The translations under genes and the position numbers were made by a program. From contig JADBJK010000074.1 of the NCBI GenBank assembly GCA_014874485.1, positions 1 to 64,000 on the forward strand: a stretch of 64,000 bases of DNA, written 5' to 3'. Of this stretch, positions 33,158 to 42,560 are shown piece by piece (the stretch's first letter is position 1; the number at the start of each line of letters is the position of its first letter). The notes beneath the pieces are model-generated. The model did no database searches. It was not told the DNA's origin and was given only the letters and a program-made list of their open reading frames with translations. The stretch is from Chloroflexota bacterium (GTDB taxonomy: Bacteria; Chloroflexota; Anaerolineae; DTLA01).

Positions 33158-34617
33158 CGGCGCAGGCGCGCAGCGGCGAAACGCGGGCCACGCTGCGGAG
33201 TGCGTTACCGCTTGCGGGCCTGGCCGTGCTGGGCCTGGTGGCCGGGGCGGCGGCGCTCCTGGCCTCGCGCAACGGGACGAACTTGGAGGCGTTCGTCGCC
33301 GTACTGGGCGGGCTTGTGGTGCTGACGCTCGCCCTGGTGCGGCCCCGCCTGGTCATCTACGGCCTCATTCTCCTGCTGCCGGTGGAGACCATCGGCCCCC
33401 TGTCGCTGATGCAGAGCAAGGTCATCAAATTGGCGGTGATGGCGGTGCTGCTGGGCGTGGAGGTCGCCCGCCGCTGCGTCCGCCACGATGCGCGGTGGCG
33501 GCGCTCGCCCTACGACCTGTTCATCCTGGCGTTCCTCGCGTCGGCCACGCTGTCCACCATGTTGTCCCGCGATCCCCTGGGCAGCGCGCGGAGCGTGGTG
33601 CAGTCTGCGCTCATCTTCGGGTTCTTCGCCCTCATCGTCAACCGCGTGGAAGGCAGCCGAACGGTGGTGCGGCTCATCTACGCGATGCTGGTTGTGGCCG
33701 CGTTTGTAACCGTGTACGGCATCCTGCAAAAGCAGTTCGGCTACGGCCTGTTCGGGTCGGCGTACATCCGCCAGAAGATCATCACGTACTACGAGATCAT
33801 CGGGCGGCGGCTGTTTTCGGTGTTGAACAACCCCAACGCGCTGGGCGGATACCTGGGCACCATGTTCCCCATCGCGCTGGCTATGCTCCTGCTGGGGAAG
33901 ATACGGTGGTACTGGCGGGCGGCCCTGGCGGGGCTTCTCGCCCTCATGGGGCTGGTCATGCTGTGGGCAGGGTCGCGGGGCGCGCTGATGGGGGTGGCCG
34001 CCGCCGCAGGGGTGATGTTGCTCCTGCTGCGCCGCAACCGCGTTTTTCTCATCCTGCTCGCTCTCATCCTCTTGCTTTCTCTGGCGGGTATTCTGTATAC
34101 TTACCAGCAGGACGCACTGGCGCGTTACCTGCGCCTCTACGACTCGCTGGACGTTACGCTGTCGGGCCGATGGGAAATCTGGCAGACGGCGGTGCAAATC
34201 GCGCGCGACCATTGGCTCACGGGCATCGGGTTCTACACGTGGACGGCGACCTATCCAGAGTACGGCTTGAGTTTCTGGAAGACGGTGGACAACCCGCACA
34301 ACTTGCTGCTGAACATGGCCGTGGAGCAGGGGCTTCCGGGCGTGGTGCTGTACTTCTGGTTCGTGATCCTGTTCCTGGTGTCGTCCCTGCGGTTCGTCGG
34401 GCAGACGCGGCGGGTGGCGTGGGCCTACCCGCTGATGGTGGGCATCCTGGGCGCGGGGGTGAGCCGCATCGTGCACGAAATCTTTGAGGCCGACACGCTG
34501 CTGGGCGTGAGTTCAGTGGCGGAGGTGTTCTGGGCGCTGCTGGCCCTGCAGGTGGTGGCGATGCGCGCCGCCCGCAAGGAGCAGGCCATCCGCGCCGAGA
34601 GCGGAGGAAGGGCATGA
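33154..34617 (+). CDS. O-antigen ligase-like / Wzy polymerase-like membrane protein
   Basis: 487 residues, about 12 membrane helices. The Wzy_C region has the large loop containing SLDVTLSGRWEIWQTAVQ, the conserved HWLTGIGFYTW, and DNPHNLLLNMAVEQGLPG with its essential His. It polymerises or ligates glycan repeat units outside the membrane. It overlaps the genes on both sides by 4 bp. Confidence 0.87.
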   Translation: MTAQARSGETRATLRSALPLAGLAVLGLVAGAAALLASRNGTNLEAFVAVLGGLVVLTLALVRPRLVIYGLILLLPVETIGPLSLMQSKVIKLAVMAVLLGVEVARRCVRHDARWRRSPYDLFILAFLASATLSTMLSRDPLGSARSVVQSALIFGFFALIVNRVEGSRTVVRLIYAMLVVAAFVTVYGILQKQFGYGLFGSAYIRQKIITYYEIIGRRLFSVLNNPNALGGYLGTMFPIALAMLLLGKIRWYWRAALAGLLALMGLVMLWAGSRGALMGVAAAAGVMLLLLRRNRVFLILLALILLLSLAGILYTYQQDALARYLRLYDSLDVTLSGRWEIWQTAVQIARDHWLTGIGFYTWTATYPEYGLSFWKTVDNPHNLLLNMAVEQGLPGVVLYFWFVILFLVSSLRFVGQTRRVAWAYPLMVGILGAGVSRIVHEIFEADTLLGVSSVAEVFWALLALQVVAMRAARKEQAIRAESGGRA

Positions 34618-35783
34618 TTCTGGCCGTCGTTTGGTGGGTGCTTGCCGCCCTGGTCGCCTACACATACGCGGGATATCCAGCGCTGCTGGCCATCCTCGCG
34701 CGCATCCGTCCCAACCCGCCCCTGCGAGCCGACATCCAGCCGAGCGTGTCGCTCATCATCGCCGCCCACAACGAGGAGGCATGCATCCGCGAGAAGTTGG
34801 AGAACTCGCTGGCGCTGGACTACCCCCGCGACAAGTTGGAAATCCTGGTGGCGTCCGACGCATCCACCGACCGCACCAATGACATCGTGGCCGAGTTCGC
34901 GGGGCAAGGCGTGCGGCTCAACGCCGTGCCCGAGAGGCGCGGCAAGTCGTATGCCCAGAACCACACGGTGGAGATGGCAACGGGCGAAGTCCTGGTGTTT
35001 TCGGACGCCAACTCCATGTACGAGCCAGATGCGGTGGCAAAACTGGTGCGGAACCTGGCCGACCCGAACGTGGGGTATGTGAGCGGCGAACTGCGGTACC
35101 GCAAGCCGCGCTCGGCCATCGGCGCGGGCGAGGGGCTGTACTGGCGCTACGAGACCTGGATCAAGCGCAAGGAGAGCGAGACGGGCAACATCATCAACGG
35201 CAACGGCGCCATCTACGCGGTGCCTCGCCGCCATTTCGTGCCCGTGCCTGATCACACCGGCGCGGATCTCTGGCTCCCGCTGACCCAGATTCGCCGAGGG
35301 CTGCGCACCGTGCACGAGCCTGAGGCCGTGGCCTACGAGGAGACCTCCCTCACCGCCGCCGATGAGTACGGCCGCAAGAACCGCAGTGTCGTCCGCGTGC
35401 TCCACGTCCTCACCGAGCACGTGGGCATGCTCAACCCGTTTCGGTACGGCCTGACCTCGGTGAAACTCCTGTCGCATCGGTACTTGCGCTATGTGGTGCC
35501 GTATCTCATCTTGGCCCTTCTGGTGCTCAACGCATTCATGCTGTCGTCGGCCTTCTTCCGCGCTACGATGGGGCTGCAACTGGCGTTCTACGCGGCGGCG
35601 CTGGTCGGCGCGTGGCTGCAGAAGCAGCGCAAGCGCGTGCTCGTATTCTACGTGCCCTACTACTTCTGCGTGGTGAATCTCGCGGCGGTGCAGGGAGCCT
35701 TGCGTTTCCTGCGCGGCGAGCGGGTGCGGGTTTGGGAGAAGGCCGCCACGACGCGCATCCGCACCGACGAGGATGGCTCATGA
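34614..35783 (+). CDS. Membrane-bound GT2 glycosyltransferase
   Basis: 389 residues. One N-terminal helix is followed by a GT-A domain (about 45-270) with VSLIIAAHNEEACI, DASTDRT, the DxD-type VFSDANSMYEPDA and a later catalytic Asp region near DLWLPLTQIRRG. The C-terminus has about three or four membrane helices. The layout matches processive or IcsA/HAS-like GT2 enzymes, though the QxxRW-type motif is weak (KNRSVVR). It overlaps its neighbours by 4 bp. Confidence 0.85.
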   Translation: MILAVVWWVLAALVAYTYAGYPALLAILARIRPNPPLRADIQPSVSLIIAAHNEEACIREKLENSLALDYPRDKLEILVASDASTDRTNDIVAEFAGQGVRLNAVPERRGKSYAQNHTVEMATGEVLVFSDANSMYEPDAVAKLVRNLADPNVGYVSGELRYRKPRSAIGAGEGLYWRYETWIKRKESETGNIINGNGAIYAVPRRHFVPVPDHTGADLWLPLTQIRRGLRTVHEPEAVAYEETSLTAADEYGRKNRSVVRVLHVLTEHVGMLNPFRYGLTSVKLLSHRYLRYVVPYLILALLVLNAFMLSSAFFRATMGLQLAFYAAALVGAWLQKQRKRVLVFYVPYYFCVVNLAAVQGALRFLRGERVRVWEKAATTRIRTDEDGS

Positions 35784-36277
35784 GCGCGCCTTCGGACGAC
35801 CGCACTCTCGTCTCGCGCCCGCGGGCGGCGTGGGCCTCATGGGCGGCGCTGGTTGTGCTGCTCCTGCTGTTGCTCTATCCGTCGCCAGCCTTCCCCTGGT
35901 CGCCGCTGGACACGCAGCCTTCGGCCATCGTGGAGGCCGACTACCGCGAAATCGGCGCGTTCCTCCAGGCCAACACGCCGCCCGATGCGGTGGTCGCGGG
36001 CGATGCCTACTGGCTCATTTCGTGGTACGGCAACCGCACCAGTCTGTGGTTCCCCGTGGACACCGCGGCGCTTGACGAGATTGAGCGACAGTACGTGAAG
36101 GTGGACGCCGTTTTCCTCACGCCGACGTACCTGAATGCGTCGGCGCTGACCAACCCCGTGTGGCGCAACCTGTACGCCAAACCCAAGGCGTTCGGCGAGT
36201 TCACCGTCATCAAGGAGTACGTGAGCACGCACGGGCTGCGGGCGGTGCTGTACCTGAAGCAGGAGCCGCAACGATGA
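35780..36277 (+). CDS. Small membrane-anchored protein resembling the soluble tail of GT39 enzymes
   Basis: 165 residues. One membrane helix (about 21-36, LVVLLLLLLYPSP) is followed by an extracytoplasmic domain with EIGAFLQANTPPDAVVAGDA, AYWLISWYGNRT and FTVIKEYV. This pattern is usual at the C-terminal end of GT39/PMT-type glycosyltransferases. It lies directly before a 388-residue GT39-like gene that lacks such a domain, so the two may form one split enzyme. It overlaps its neighbours by 4 bp at both ends. Confidence 0.68.
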   Translation: MSAPSDDRTLVSRPRAAWASWAALVVLLLLLLYPSPAFPWSPLDTQPSAIVEADYREIGAFLQANTPPDAVVAGDAYWLISWYGNRTSLWFPVDTAALDEIERQYVKVDAVFLTPTYLNASALTNPVWRNLYAKPKAFGEFTVIKEYVSTHGLRAVLYLKQEPQR

Positions 36278-37440
36278 GACGCCGCTGGGAAGTCTGGCTG
36301 CTCGCGGGCATCGTTGCGCTGGTTTCGGCGCTCGCCCTGTACGCCTACGGCGCGCGGGCGTTCACGCGCATCTCGTCGCCCGACGCCATGCGCTACGCTT
36401 CGGTCGCCAGAGCCTACCTGCGCGGCGAGGGGTTCGCCTGGCGGCAGTACCTGCCCTACGAACTGGCCACAGAGGGCTACAACCCCGACAAGCGTTACCC
36501 GCACTTCCTGCACCCGCTGGCGATTGCGGGGGCGATGGCCCTGCTCGGCGAGCGCGACGTGGCGGTGGCGCTGGCGTCTGCCGTGCCGACGGTGCTTGCG
36601 GCGCTCCTCGTGTTCGCGCTGGGTCGGCGGTGGTTTGACGCGCGGGTGGGGCTGGTGGCGGCCCTGGCCTTCGCGCTGGGCGCCGACACGCTGTACTACG
36701 GCTTGTCGGGCCTAACCGAGCCGCTGTTCACGGTGATGCTGCTCCTCGCGGTCGCATGCTATGTGGTGGGCCTGCGCCGCGATGGCTGGGCGGCAGCGGC
36801 CTGGATGGCGGTGGCAGGGGCGGTGCTGGGCCTGGGACAGGCCGTGCGGCCGGTGGGTGTGCTGTACGCATTGCCGTTCGCCGTCGTCGCCCTGGTTGCC
36901 AAAGGCCCGCGATGGCGGCGGACGGGCGCGTTCGTCGTGGGGTTCGCGGCGCTGTTCGCGCTGACGACCTGGGTTGGCGCGGGCCGCTTCCTGCCCGTGG
37001 GCGACCCGTCCTACGGCCTGCTGACCGGAATCGGCGAGTTCAAGGAGAAGTACGACTTCCACCGGATGCTGGCGGTTCCGCCCGACCCCTGGGCCTACGT
37101 GTTCGCCCACTGGACGGACTTCTGGGCGAAGGTGCAGGCGTCGGCCCATCACTATGTCAAGGACATCCTAACCGTTTTGGGCAGCGGGAACGCCGTCGTC
37201 GGGGCGCTGTTCGCGGCATCTTGGCTTGTCCGGTACCGCGACGACGCGCTGTCCGAGGTCCGCCTGCTGGTGCTGCTCCTCATGGCGGCGCAGTTGGGCG
37301 TCAACCTGCTCCTGTGGCCCACCGATCGGTACTTCTTCCCATTCCTGCCGTTCGTGATTCTGTTCGCCAGCGACTACCTGTGGCGCGTCGTGGATACGTT
37401 GCGCGAACTGGCAGGGCAAGAAAGGGTGCAGCAAGCATGA
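36274..37440 (+). CDS. GT39/ArnT-like membrane glycosyltransferase
   Basis: 388 residues, about ten membrane helices. The first periplasmic loop has SSPDAMRYASVARAYLRGEGF, placing the GT-C catalytic Asp, followed by RYPHFLHPLAIAGAM. It probably uses a polyprenyl-phosphate sugar. It is shorter than most GT39 proteins because no soluble C-terminal domain is present; the preceding gene may supply it. ATGA overlaps exist on both sides. Confidence 0.78.
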   Translation: MRRRWEVWLLAGIVALVSALALYAYGARAFTRISSPDAMRYASVARAYLRGEGFAWRQYLPYELATEGYNPDKRYPHFLHPLAIAGAMALLGERDVAVALASAVPTVLAALLVFALGRRWFDARVGLVAALAFALGADTLYYGLSGLTEPLFTVMLLLAVACYVVGLRRDGWAAAAWMAVAGAVLGLGQAVRPVGVLYALPFAVVALVAKGPRWRRTGAFVVGFAALFALTTWVGAGRFLPVGDPSYGLLTGIGEFKEKYDFHRMLAVPPDPWAYVFAHWTDFWAKVQASAHHYVKDILTVLGSGNAVVGALFAASWLVRYRDDALSEVRLLVLLLMAAQLGVNLLLWPTDRYFFPFLPFVILFASDYLWRVVDTLRELAGQERVQQA

Positions 37441-38315
37441 TCAGCGTCGTGATTCCCGCGTACAACGAGGAGCTGGCCATCGGCGACGATTTGCGGGCCG
37501 TGCAGGCGGCGATGGACGGCGCGGGGCTGGAGTACGAGATCATCGTCGTGGACGATGGCTCCACCGACCGCACGGCGGAGATCGCCCGCGGCTTCCCCAA
37601 CGTGCGGGTCATCTCCCACCCGCACAATCGCGGCACGGGCGCGGCGCGCACGACCGGCGTCAAGGCCGCCCGCGGCGACATCATCGTGATGACCGACGCC
37701 GACGGGACGTACCCCAATCACGACATGCCCCGCCTCATCGCCGCGCTGGAAGGGTACGACATGGTCATCGGCGCGCGGAAGAAAGAGGCGGGCACGCTGA
37801 AATGGCTCCGCACGCCGGCCAAGACGTTCATCCGCCTGCTCGCTTCGTACCTCACCGCGACCAAGATTCCGGATTTGAACTCCGGCTTCCGCGCCTTCCG
37901 CAAGGCTCCCGTCATGCGCTTCCTGAACGTCCTGCCCGCGACGCACTCGTGGGTCAGCACCATCACCATCGCGTTCCTCACCAACGGCTACACGGTCAAC
38001 TTCATCCCCATAGACTACTATCCGCGCAAGGGGCGCTCCACGTTCCACCCCCTGCGCGACACGTACAACTACCTCACGCTCGTGGTGCGCGCCATCGTGT
38101 ACTTCAACCCGCTCAAGGTGTTCCTGCCCATCAGCCTGTTCCTGCTGCTGTTCGGTGGCGGCAAGGCGATTTACGACATCATTACGTACAACTGGCACTT
38201 CGCGCCTTCCACCGTTACGCTGATTCTGACGGGGGTACAGGTCGGCGCGCTGGGGATGTTGGCCGATCTCATCGTCAAGCGGCTGAACGGGCCGCAGGGT
38301 GGCGAGGGTGAGTGA
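37437..38315 (+). CDS. GT2 polyprenyl-phosphate glycosyltransferase (DPM1/GtrB-like)
   Basis: 292 residues. The GT-A domain has SVVIPAYNEE, VVDDGSTDRT, VMTDADGTYP (DxD) and LNSGFRAFRKAPVM. It is followed by YPRKGRSTFHPLRD and two C-terminal membrane helices. This family makes polyprenyl-phosphate sugars, the donors used by GT-C enzymes such as its upstream neighbour. Its stop lies inside the following methyltransferase gene. Confidence 0.88.
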   Translation: MISVVIPAYNEELAIGDDLRAVQAAMDGAGLEYEIIVVDDGSTDRTAEIARGFPNVRVISHPHNRGTGAARTTGVKAARGDIIVMTDADGTYPNHDMPRLIAALEGYDMVIGARKKEAGTLKWLRTPAKTFIRLLASYLTATKIPDLNSGFRAFRKAPVMRFLNVLPATHSWVSTITIAFLTNGYTVNFIPIDYYPRKGRSTFHPLRDTYNYLTLVVRAIVYFNPLKVFLPISLFLLLFGGGKAIYDIITYNWHFAPSTVTLILTGVQVGALGMLADLIVKRLNGPQGGEGE

Positions 38316-39060
38316 GTGGAGACGGTTCATCGGCTTGGCGCGGCGGCGCGCCGAATCGCCTGAAGCCTATCGGCGTTTCCAGGTGCAACAGGGCAGGATG
38401 GTGCTCCAGCGCCTGGAGGCGCAGGGGGTGAGCGTCGCGGGCCGCAGGGTGCTGGACTTGGGCTGCGGCCTGGGAGGCTACACGGAGGCGCTGCGCGAGC
38501 GGGGCGCGCGGGTGGTGTCTGCCGACCTGTCGCTCGCGGTGCTGGCGGGGCTGCCGCCCCTGTCGCCGCGGGTCTGCGCCAACGCGCTGGCCCTGCCGTT
38601 TGCCGACGCCGCCTTTGACCTGGTGTTCTGCGCCAGCCTGATAGAGCACGTGCCCGACGGCCTCGCGCTGCTGGAGGAGGCGTGGCGCGTGGTGCGCCCT
38701 GGCGGATACGGGTACGTGAGTTTCCCCCCGTTCTACAGCCCGCGCGGGGGGCACCAGTTCGCGCCGTACCATCTGCTGGGCGAGCGGGTCGCCACGTGGC
38801 TCTACGTGCGCACGCGCGCCCGCCGCATTCCCGCCTGGCAGCGCGGCATCGTGGCGGAGGGAGGCTCGTACAGCCGCGCGTACCACGGGTTCGGGTTGCA
38901 CCGCGTAACGATTGCCGCGGCCAGGCGCTGGGCCGTGCAGGCGGGCTGGCAGGTGGCGTCCCTGTCCACGCGCTTCTCGCCGCTGAACACGGCGGGGTGG
39001 CCGATCGTCGGCGAATTCCTCACCTGGCACGCGGAGTTCCTGCTTCGGAAGCCGGCATGA
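38299..39060 (+). CDS. Class I SAM-dependent methyltransferase
   Basis: 253 residues. Motif I is VLDLGCGLGGYT, then VVSADLSLAVL, FDLVFCASLIEHVPDG and VVRPGGYGYVSFPPF. It resembles methyltransferases of surface-glycan clusters. It overlaps the preceding gene by 17 bp. GTG at 38299 is used; GTG at 38308 is an equally possible start. The stop overlaps the next ATG. Confidence 0.83.
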   Translation: MARVSEWRRFIGLARRRAESPEAYRRFQVQQGRMVLQRLEAQGVSVAGRRVLDLGCGLGGYTEALRERGARVVSADLSLAVLAGLPPLSPRVCANALALPFADAAFDLVFCASLIEHVPDGLALLEEAWRVVRPGGYGYVSFPPFYSPRGGHQFAPYHLLGERVATWLYVRTRARRIPAWQRGIVAEGGSYSRAYHGFGLHRVTIAAARRWAVQAGWQVASLSTRFSPLNTAGWPIVGEFLTWHAEFLLRKPA

Positions 39061-40769
39061 TCCTGTTCATCACGCGCAAGTACCCGCCATCGGTTGGCGG
39101 GATGGAGAAACTGAGTTACGAGATGACCCGCGCGGTGGGGGACATCGTCCCGTCGCGGGTCATCTCGTGGCGCGGACCACGTTGGGGCTGGCCGCTGTTC
39201 GCGGTGCTGGCCTTCGTGCGCGGGCTGTGGGCGTGCACGACCGCGCCCGTCCGCTTCATCCACGTGAGCGATCCGGTGCTGGCTCCGCTGGGCCTGGCGC
39301 TGGCGCGGCTGACGGGGCGGCGCTGGGGCCTGAACGCCCACGGGCTGGACATCCTGTACCCGCGCCGAATCTACCAGGCGGTGGTGCTCCCCTGCGTGCG
39401 CCGCGCCGATGTGGTCATCGCCATCAGCCAGGCGGCGCGCGAGGCTTGCCTTGCCAAGGGCGTGGCCCCCGACCGCTGCCACGTCATCCCCATCGGCGTG
39501 CACGCGCCGGACGAGCCGCCGGACCGCTACCTGGCGCGGGAGCGGCTGCGGCTGGCGCTGGCGTTGGAGTTGCGCGACCGCCCCGTGCTCCTCACCGTCG
39601 GGCGGCTGGTCCCGCGCAAGGGCGTGGCCTGGTTCGTGCGCGAGGTGTTGCCCTTGCTGGCGCGGGTGCACCCGGACGCGATCTACCTCATCGTGGGCGA
39701 CGGGCCCGAGCGGCCCACGGTGCGCCGCATCGTCCGCGAACGGAAGATGCACGAGCGGGTGGTGCTCCTGGGGCGCGTGCCGGATGGCATTCTGGCCGAT
39801 TTGTACGCTGCCGCCACGCTGTTCGTCATGCCCAACGTCCCCGTCCCGGGCGACATGGAGGGGTTTGGCATCGTGGCGCTGGAGGCGGCATCGCGCGGTC
39901 TGCCCGTGGTGGCGTCGCGCCTGGAAGGCATCCCCGACGCCGTGGTGGGCGGCGAGAACGGCGTGCTGGTCCCGCCGCTGGACGCGGAGGCGTGGGCCTC
40001 GGCCATTCACGATCTGCTGGCCGACGGCGCGGCGCGGGCAGACCTGGCGGCGCGGGCGCGCGAGTTCACGCGGTCGCGCTACCGGTGGGATCGCCTGGCG
40101 CGGGAGTACATCCGCGCGTTCGGGATGGAGCCCGAGCGCGGGCAGGCCGAATGGGACGCGGCCTATCTCCACGTTCGGCGCGGCGAGGCCCGCCGACTTC
40201 GCCGCCTGCGCACCTTTGGGTTCGCGCCCGAAGCCCGGATTCTGGACTACGGGTGCGGCGATGGCATCAACACGCGGCTCCTGGCGCGGCTGGGGTGCCA
40301 CCGCGTGGTCAGCATGGACTACTCGCTGCGCCTGCTGCTCGCCGGTAGGCCGCCGCGTCCGGTGGCCGCCGACGGAACACGCATGCCCTTCGCCGATGGC
40401 GCATTTGACGCGGTGCTGGTGGATGGCGTGCTGCACCATCTGGACCCGCAGGCGGCGCTGGCGGAGATTGCGCGCGTGCTGCGCCCTGGGGGGATGCTCG
40501 CGCTGGTGGAGCCGGCGGGGTCGTGGGTGCGGCGCGCGCTGGATGCGTTCACGTTCTCGCCGCTGGGCTCCCTGTGGGCCGAGACGCGCCACCGGCGGGT
40601 GAGCCTGGCGGAGGAGTGGGCCACGTACCAGGCGTGGCTACGGGCGGAGCGCCACCTGCCCGACTGGGTCGCGCAGGCGGGGCTGGAGATTCGCTCCGTG
40701 CGCCGCACGCCGCTGAACGTCCTGCTGGTGGCCGTGCGTTCCGAGACGATTGGCGCGAAACTGGACTAG
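39057..40769 (+). CDS. Fused GT4 glycosyltransferase-methyltransferase
   Basis: 570 residues. Residues 1-360 are a GT4 enzyme: RKYPPSVGGMEKLSYEM, LTVGRLVPRKGVAWFV, IVGDGPERP and the donor motif GDMEGFGIVALEAASRG. Residues about 365-570 are a class I methyltransferase: ILDYGCGDGINTRLL, VSMDYSLRLL, FDAVLVDGVLHHLDP and VLRPGGMLALVEPAG. The two parts are in one frame without an internal stop. The enzyme could add a sugar and methylate it or its neighbour, for example for chain capping. It is the last gene of the overlapping run. Confidence 0.85.
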   Translation: MILFITRKYPPSVGGMEKLSYEMTRAVGDIVPSRVISWRGPRWGWPLFAVLAFVRGLWACTTAPVRFIHVSDPVLAPLGLALARLTGRRWGLNAHGLDILYPRRIYQAVVLPCVRRADVVIAISQAAREACLAKGVAPDRCHVIPIGVHAPDEPPDRYLARERLRLALALELRDRPVLLTVGRLVPRKGVAWFVREVLPLLARVHPDAIYLIVGDGPERPTVRRIVRERKMHERVVLLGRVPDGILADLYAAATLFVMPNVPVPGDMEGFGIVALEAASRGLPVVASRLEGIPDAVVGGENGVLVPPLDAEAWASAIHDLLADGAARADLAARAREFTRSRYRWDRLAREYIRAFGMEPERGQAEWDAAYLHVRRGEARRLRRLRTFGFAPEARILDYGCGDGINTRLLARLGCHRVVSMDYSLRLLLAGRPPRPVAADGTRMPFADGAFDAVLVDGVLHHLDPQAALAEIARVLRPGGMLALVEPAGSWVRRALDAFTFSPLGSLWAETRHRRVSLAEEWATYQAWLRAERHLPDWVAQAGLEIRSVRRTPLNVLLVAVRSETIGAKLD

Positions 40770-40795
40770 AAAAAGTGAGAGAGTTGTGGTATACT
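40767..40795 (+). promoter_or_regulatory. Promoter of the MutL-containing gene block
   Basis: TAGAAA at 40767-40772, a 17-bp spacer and TATACT at 40790-40795. The -35 overlaps the preceding stop codon. Confidence 0.55.
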
Positions 40796-40842
40796 ATATG
40801 TAAATCCCGCGGCGGGAGGCCCATGGGATTTGGGGGTGTGCC

Positions 40843-41100
40843 TTGGCGACCGATGAGCGCGAAGCCCTGATAGAGCGCCTCGTGGCGAAGGTGAGGGCCT
40901 GGGGGCTGGAGGCTCCGGCGGTGTTCCTGCTGGAGTCGCACAGTCCGCTGTCCTTCTTGGGAAGCCAGGCGCTGGTGTTCTTGGAACCCCTGTTCCGCAT
41001 GGCCGGCCAGGGGCGTTTCGCAGAGGACTGGGCCCAGGCGCTGGAAGATCGCGACATCGTGGAGCAGATCGTCCGCCGAATAGAAGCGGACTCGCTGTAG
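40843..41100 (+). CDS. Small helical protein of unknown function
   Basis: 85 residues, not recognised. It is predicted to be mostly helical, with a hydrophobic middle (PAVFLLESHSPLSFLGSQALVF) that could lie at or in the membrane, and acidic ends. It starts at TTG after GGGGGTG. It leads a co-directional block of unassigned genes around a MutL-like protein, with short gaps. Confidence 0.65.
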   Translation: MATDEREALIERLVAKVRAWGLEAPAVFLLESHSPLSFLGSQALVFLEPLFRMAGQGRFAEDWAQALEDRDIVEQIVRRIEADSL

Positions 41101-41118
41101 AGGGCAGGAGATAGGCGC

Positions 41119-41895
41119 ATGGACAGCATCCTGGAACTGCTTGGCAACTCCGGCATCACGGCGACGCAGGCGCTGATGTTCATCCTGCTTCTCCTCGTGT
41201 TGCCCTTGCTGGCGCTGTTCGCCTCGCAGTTGCACGCGGGCAAGCGCATCCCCCTGCGGCCCATCCGCGCCTTTGAGCGCCTGGGAACTTTCATCGGCCA
41301 GAGCGCGGAAACGGGCCAGCCGGTGCACATGTCGCTGGGCGTCGGTGGCATTGTGGACCCCAGCACGGCGGAGAGCCTGGCCGGGCTTGCGCTGATGGAG
41401 CACGTGGCCACTGAAGCCACGGCGTGCGGCGCGCCGCTGACGGTTACGGTCTCGGACCCCACGCTCCTGCCCCTGGCGCAGGATACGTCCCGCAGGGCGT
41501 GGGAAACCCACCCGTACCAGTACCAGGTGCAGGAGCCGGAAGCGCGCATGATCGCCCCCGACGCCACGGCCTACGCGGCGGGCGTGATGGACATCCTGCT
41601 GGGCGAGCGGGTCGCGGCCAACATCATGGTGGGCCGCTTCGGCCCCGAGTACCTGCTCATGGGCGAGACGGGCGTCAAGTGCCGCGTGCCGCAGGTGGTG
41701 GGCGCGGCAGACCCCCAGGTGCTGCCCTTCGTTCACGCGACGGCGGATGACATGCTCCTCGGTGAGGAGATGTTTGCAGTCGGCGCCTACCTGCGCCCGA
41801 GGCCCGTTCACATCGCAAGTCTGCGCGTCCAGGACTGGCTGCGCGTGTTCCTGATTCTGACCATCGTGCTCGGCGTTTTGTTGCGCTCGCTGTAG
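41119..41895 (+). CDS. Membrane protein of unknown function (DUF6754-like)
   Basis: 258 residues. Membrane helices lie at both ends (about 18-36 and 238-256), around a soluble alpha/beta region. Notable segments are SLGVGGIVDPSTAESLAGLA, TVSDPTLLPLAQDT, a YAAGVMDILLGE helix and GRFGPEYLLMGETG. I associate it with a domain of unknown function seen in Chloroflexota; the label needs a profile search. The ATG follows AGGAGATAGG. Confidence 0.68.
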   Translation: MDSILELLGNSGITATQALMFILLLLVLPLLALFASQLHAGKRIPLRPIRAFERLGTFIGQSAETGQPVHMSLGVGGIVDPSTAESLAGLALMEHVATEATACGAPLTVTVSDPTLLPLAQDTSRRAWETHPYQYQVQEPEARMIAPDATAYAAGVMDILLGERVAANIMVGRFGPEYLLMGETGVKCRVPQVVGAADPQVLPFVHATADDMLLGEEMFAVGAYLRPRPVHIASLRVQDWLRVFLILTIVLGVLLRSL

Positions 41896-41909
41896 ATGTG
41901 GAGGACAAG

Positions 41910-42539
41910 GTGAAGGTCAAGTTTGGCCGGAGTCTGGCGATTGCCATCACCATCGGCACAGGGCTTCTCGTCCTGGCGAACTTCTTCGTGCGCAACGAGT
42001 TCCTGCGCCGTGTTCAGCAGACCCTGCTGGACTGGGCGCTGATCCTGGCGGCGGTGGCGTTGCTGCTGGGCGCGGTGAACGTGGTTGCGACGCACCTGCG
42101 CAAAATCCGTGGCAGGCGTCCGGGATGGGTGTACAGCCTGTTCCTGCTGGCGGCCCTGGGCACGGTGGTGCTGCTGGGGTTCTTGGATCCGCGCGGGGTG
42201 GCATCCCCTGCGGTGTCGTGGGTGTTTCTGTACGTGCACGTGCCGTTGCAGGCGACCATCTTCGCCCTGACGGCGTTCTTCATTGCGTCGGCGGCCTACC
42301 GCGCCTTTCGGGTTCGGAGCGTGGATTCCTTCATCATGCTGGTCGCCGGCATCATCGTTCTGCTGGGGCAAGTGCCGCTGGGACAGGCCATCTGGGACCG
42401 CATCGCGGCGGCGAAGGATTGGATTCTGGCCTATCCCAGCACGGGCGGCGCACGGGGCATCATCCTGGGCGTGGCTCTGGGGACCATCCTGACCGGCCTG
42501 CGGGTGCTCCTTGGGATAGACCGGCCACATGTGAAGTAG
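41910..42539 (+). CDS. Polytopic membrane protein of unknown function
   Basis: 209 residues, about six membrane helices, no recognised motif. A helix with LLLGAVNVVATHLRKI is followed by a basic cytoplasmic loop (RGRRPGW). The GTG at 41910 is preferred because GGAGGA precedes it; a GTG at 41898 is in frame but has no RBS. Co-transcribed with the neighbours. Confidence 0.65.
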   Translation: MKVKFGRSLAIAITIGTGLLVLANFFVRNEFLRRVQQTLLDWALILAAVALLLGAVNVVATHLRKIRGRRPGWVYSLFLLAALGTVVLLGFLDPRGVASPAVSWVFLYVHVPLQATIFALTAFFIASAAYRAFRVRSVDSFIMLVAGIIVLLGQVPLGQAIWDRIAAAKDWILAYPSTGGARGIILGVALGTILTGLRVLLGIDRPHVK

Positions 42540-42560
42540 CGCGTGCTTGGGGGAAAGCGC

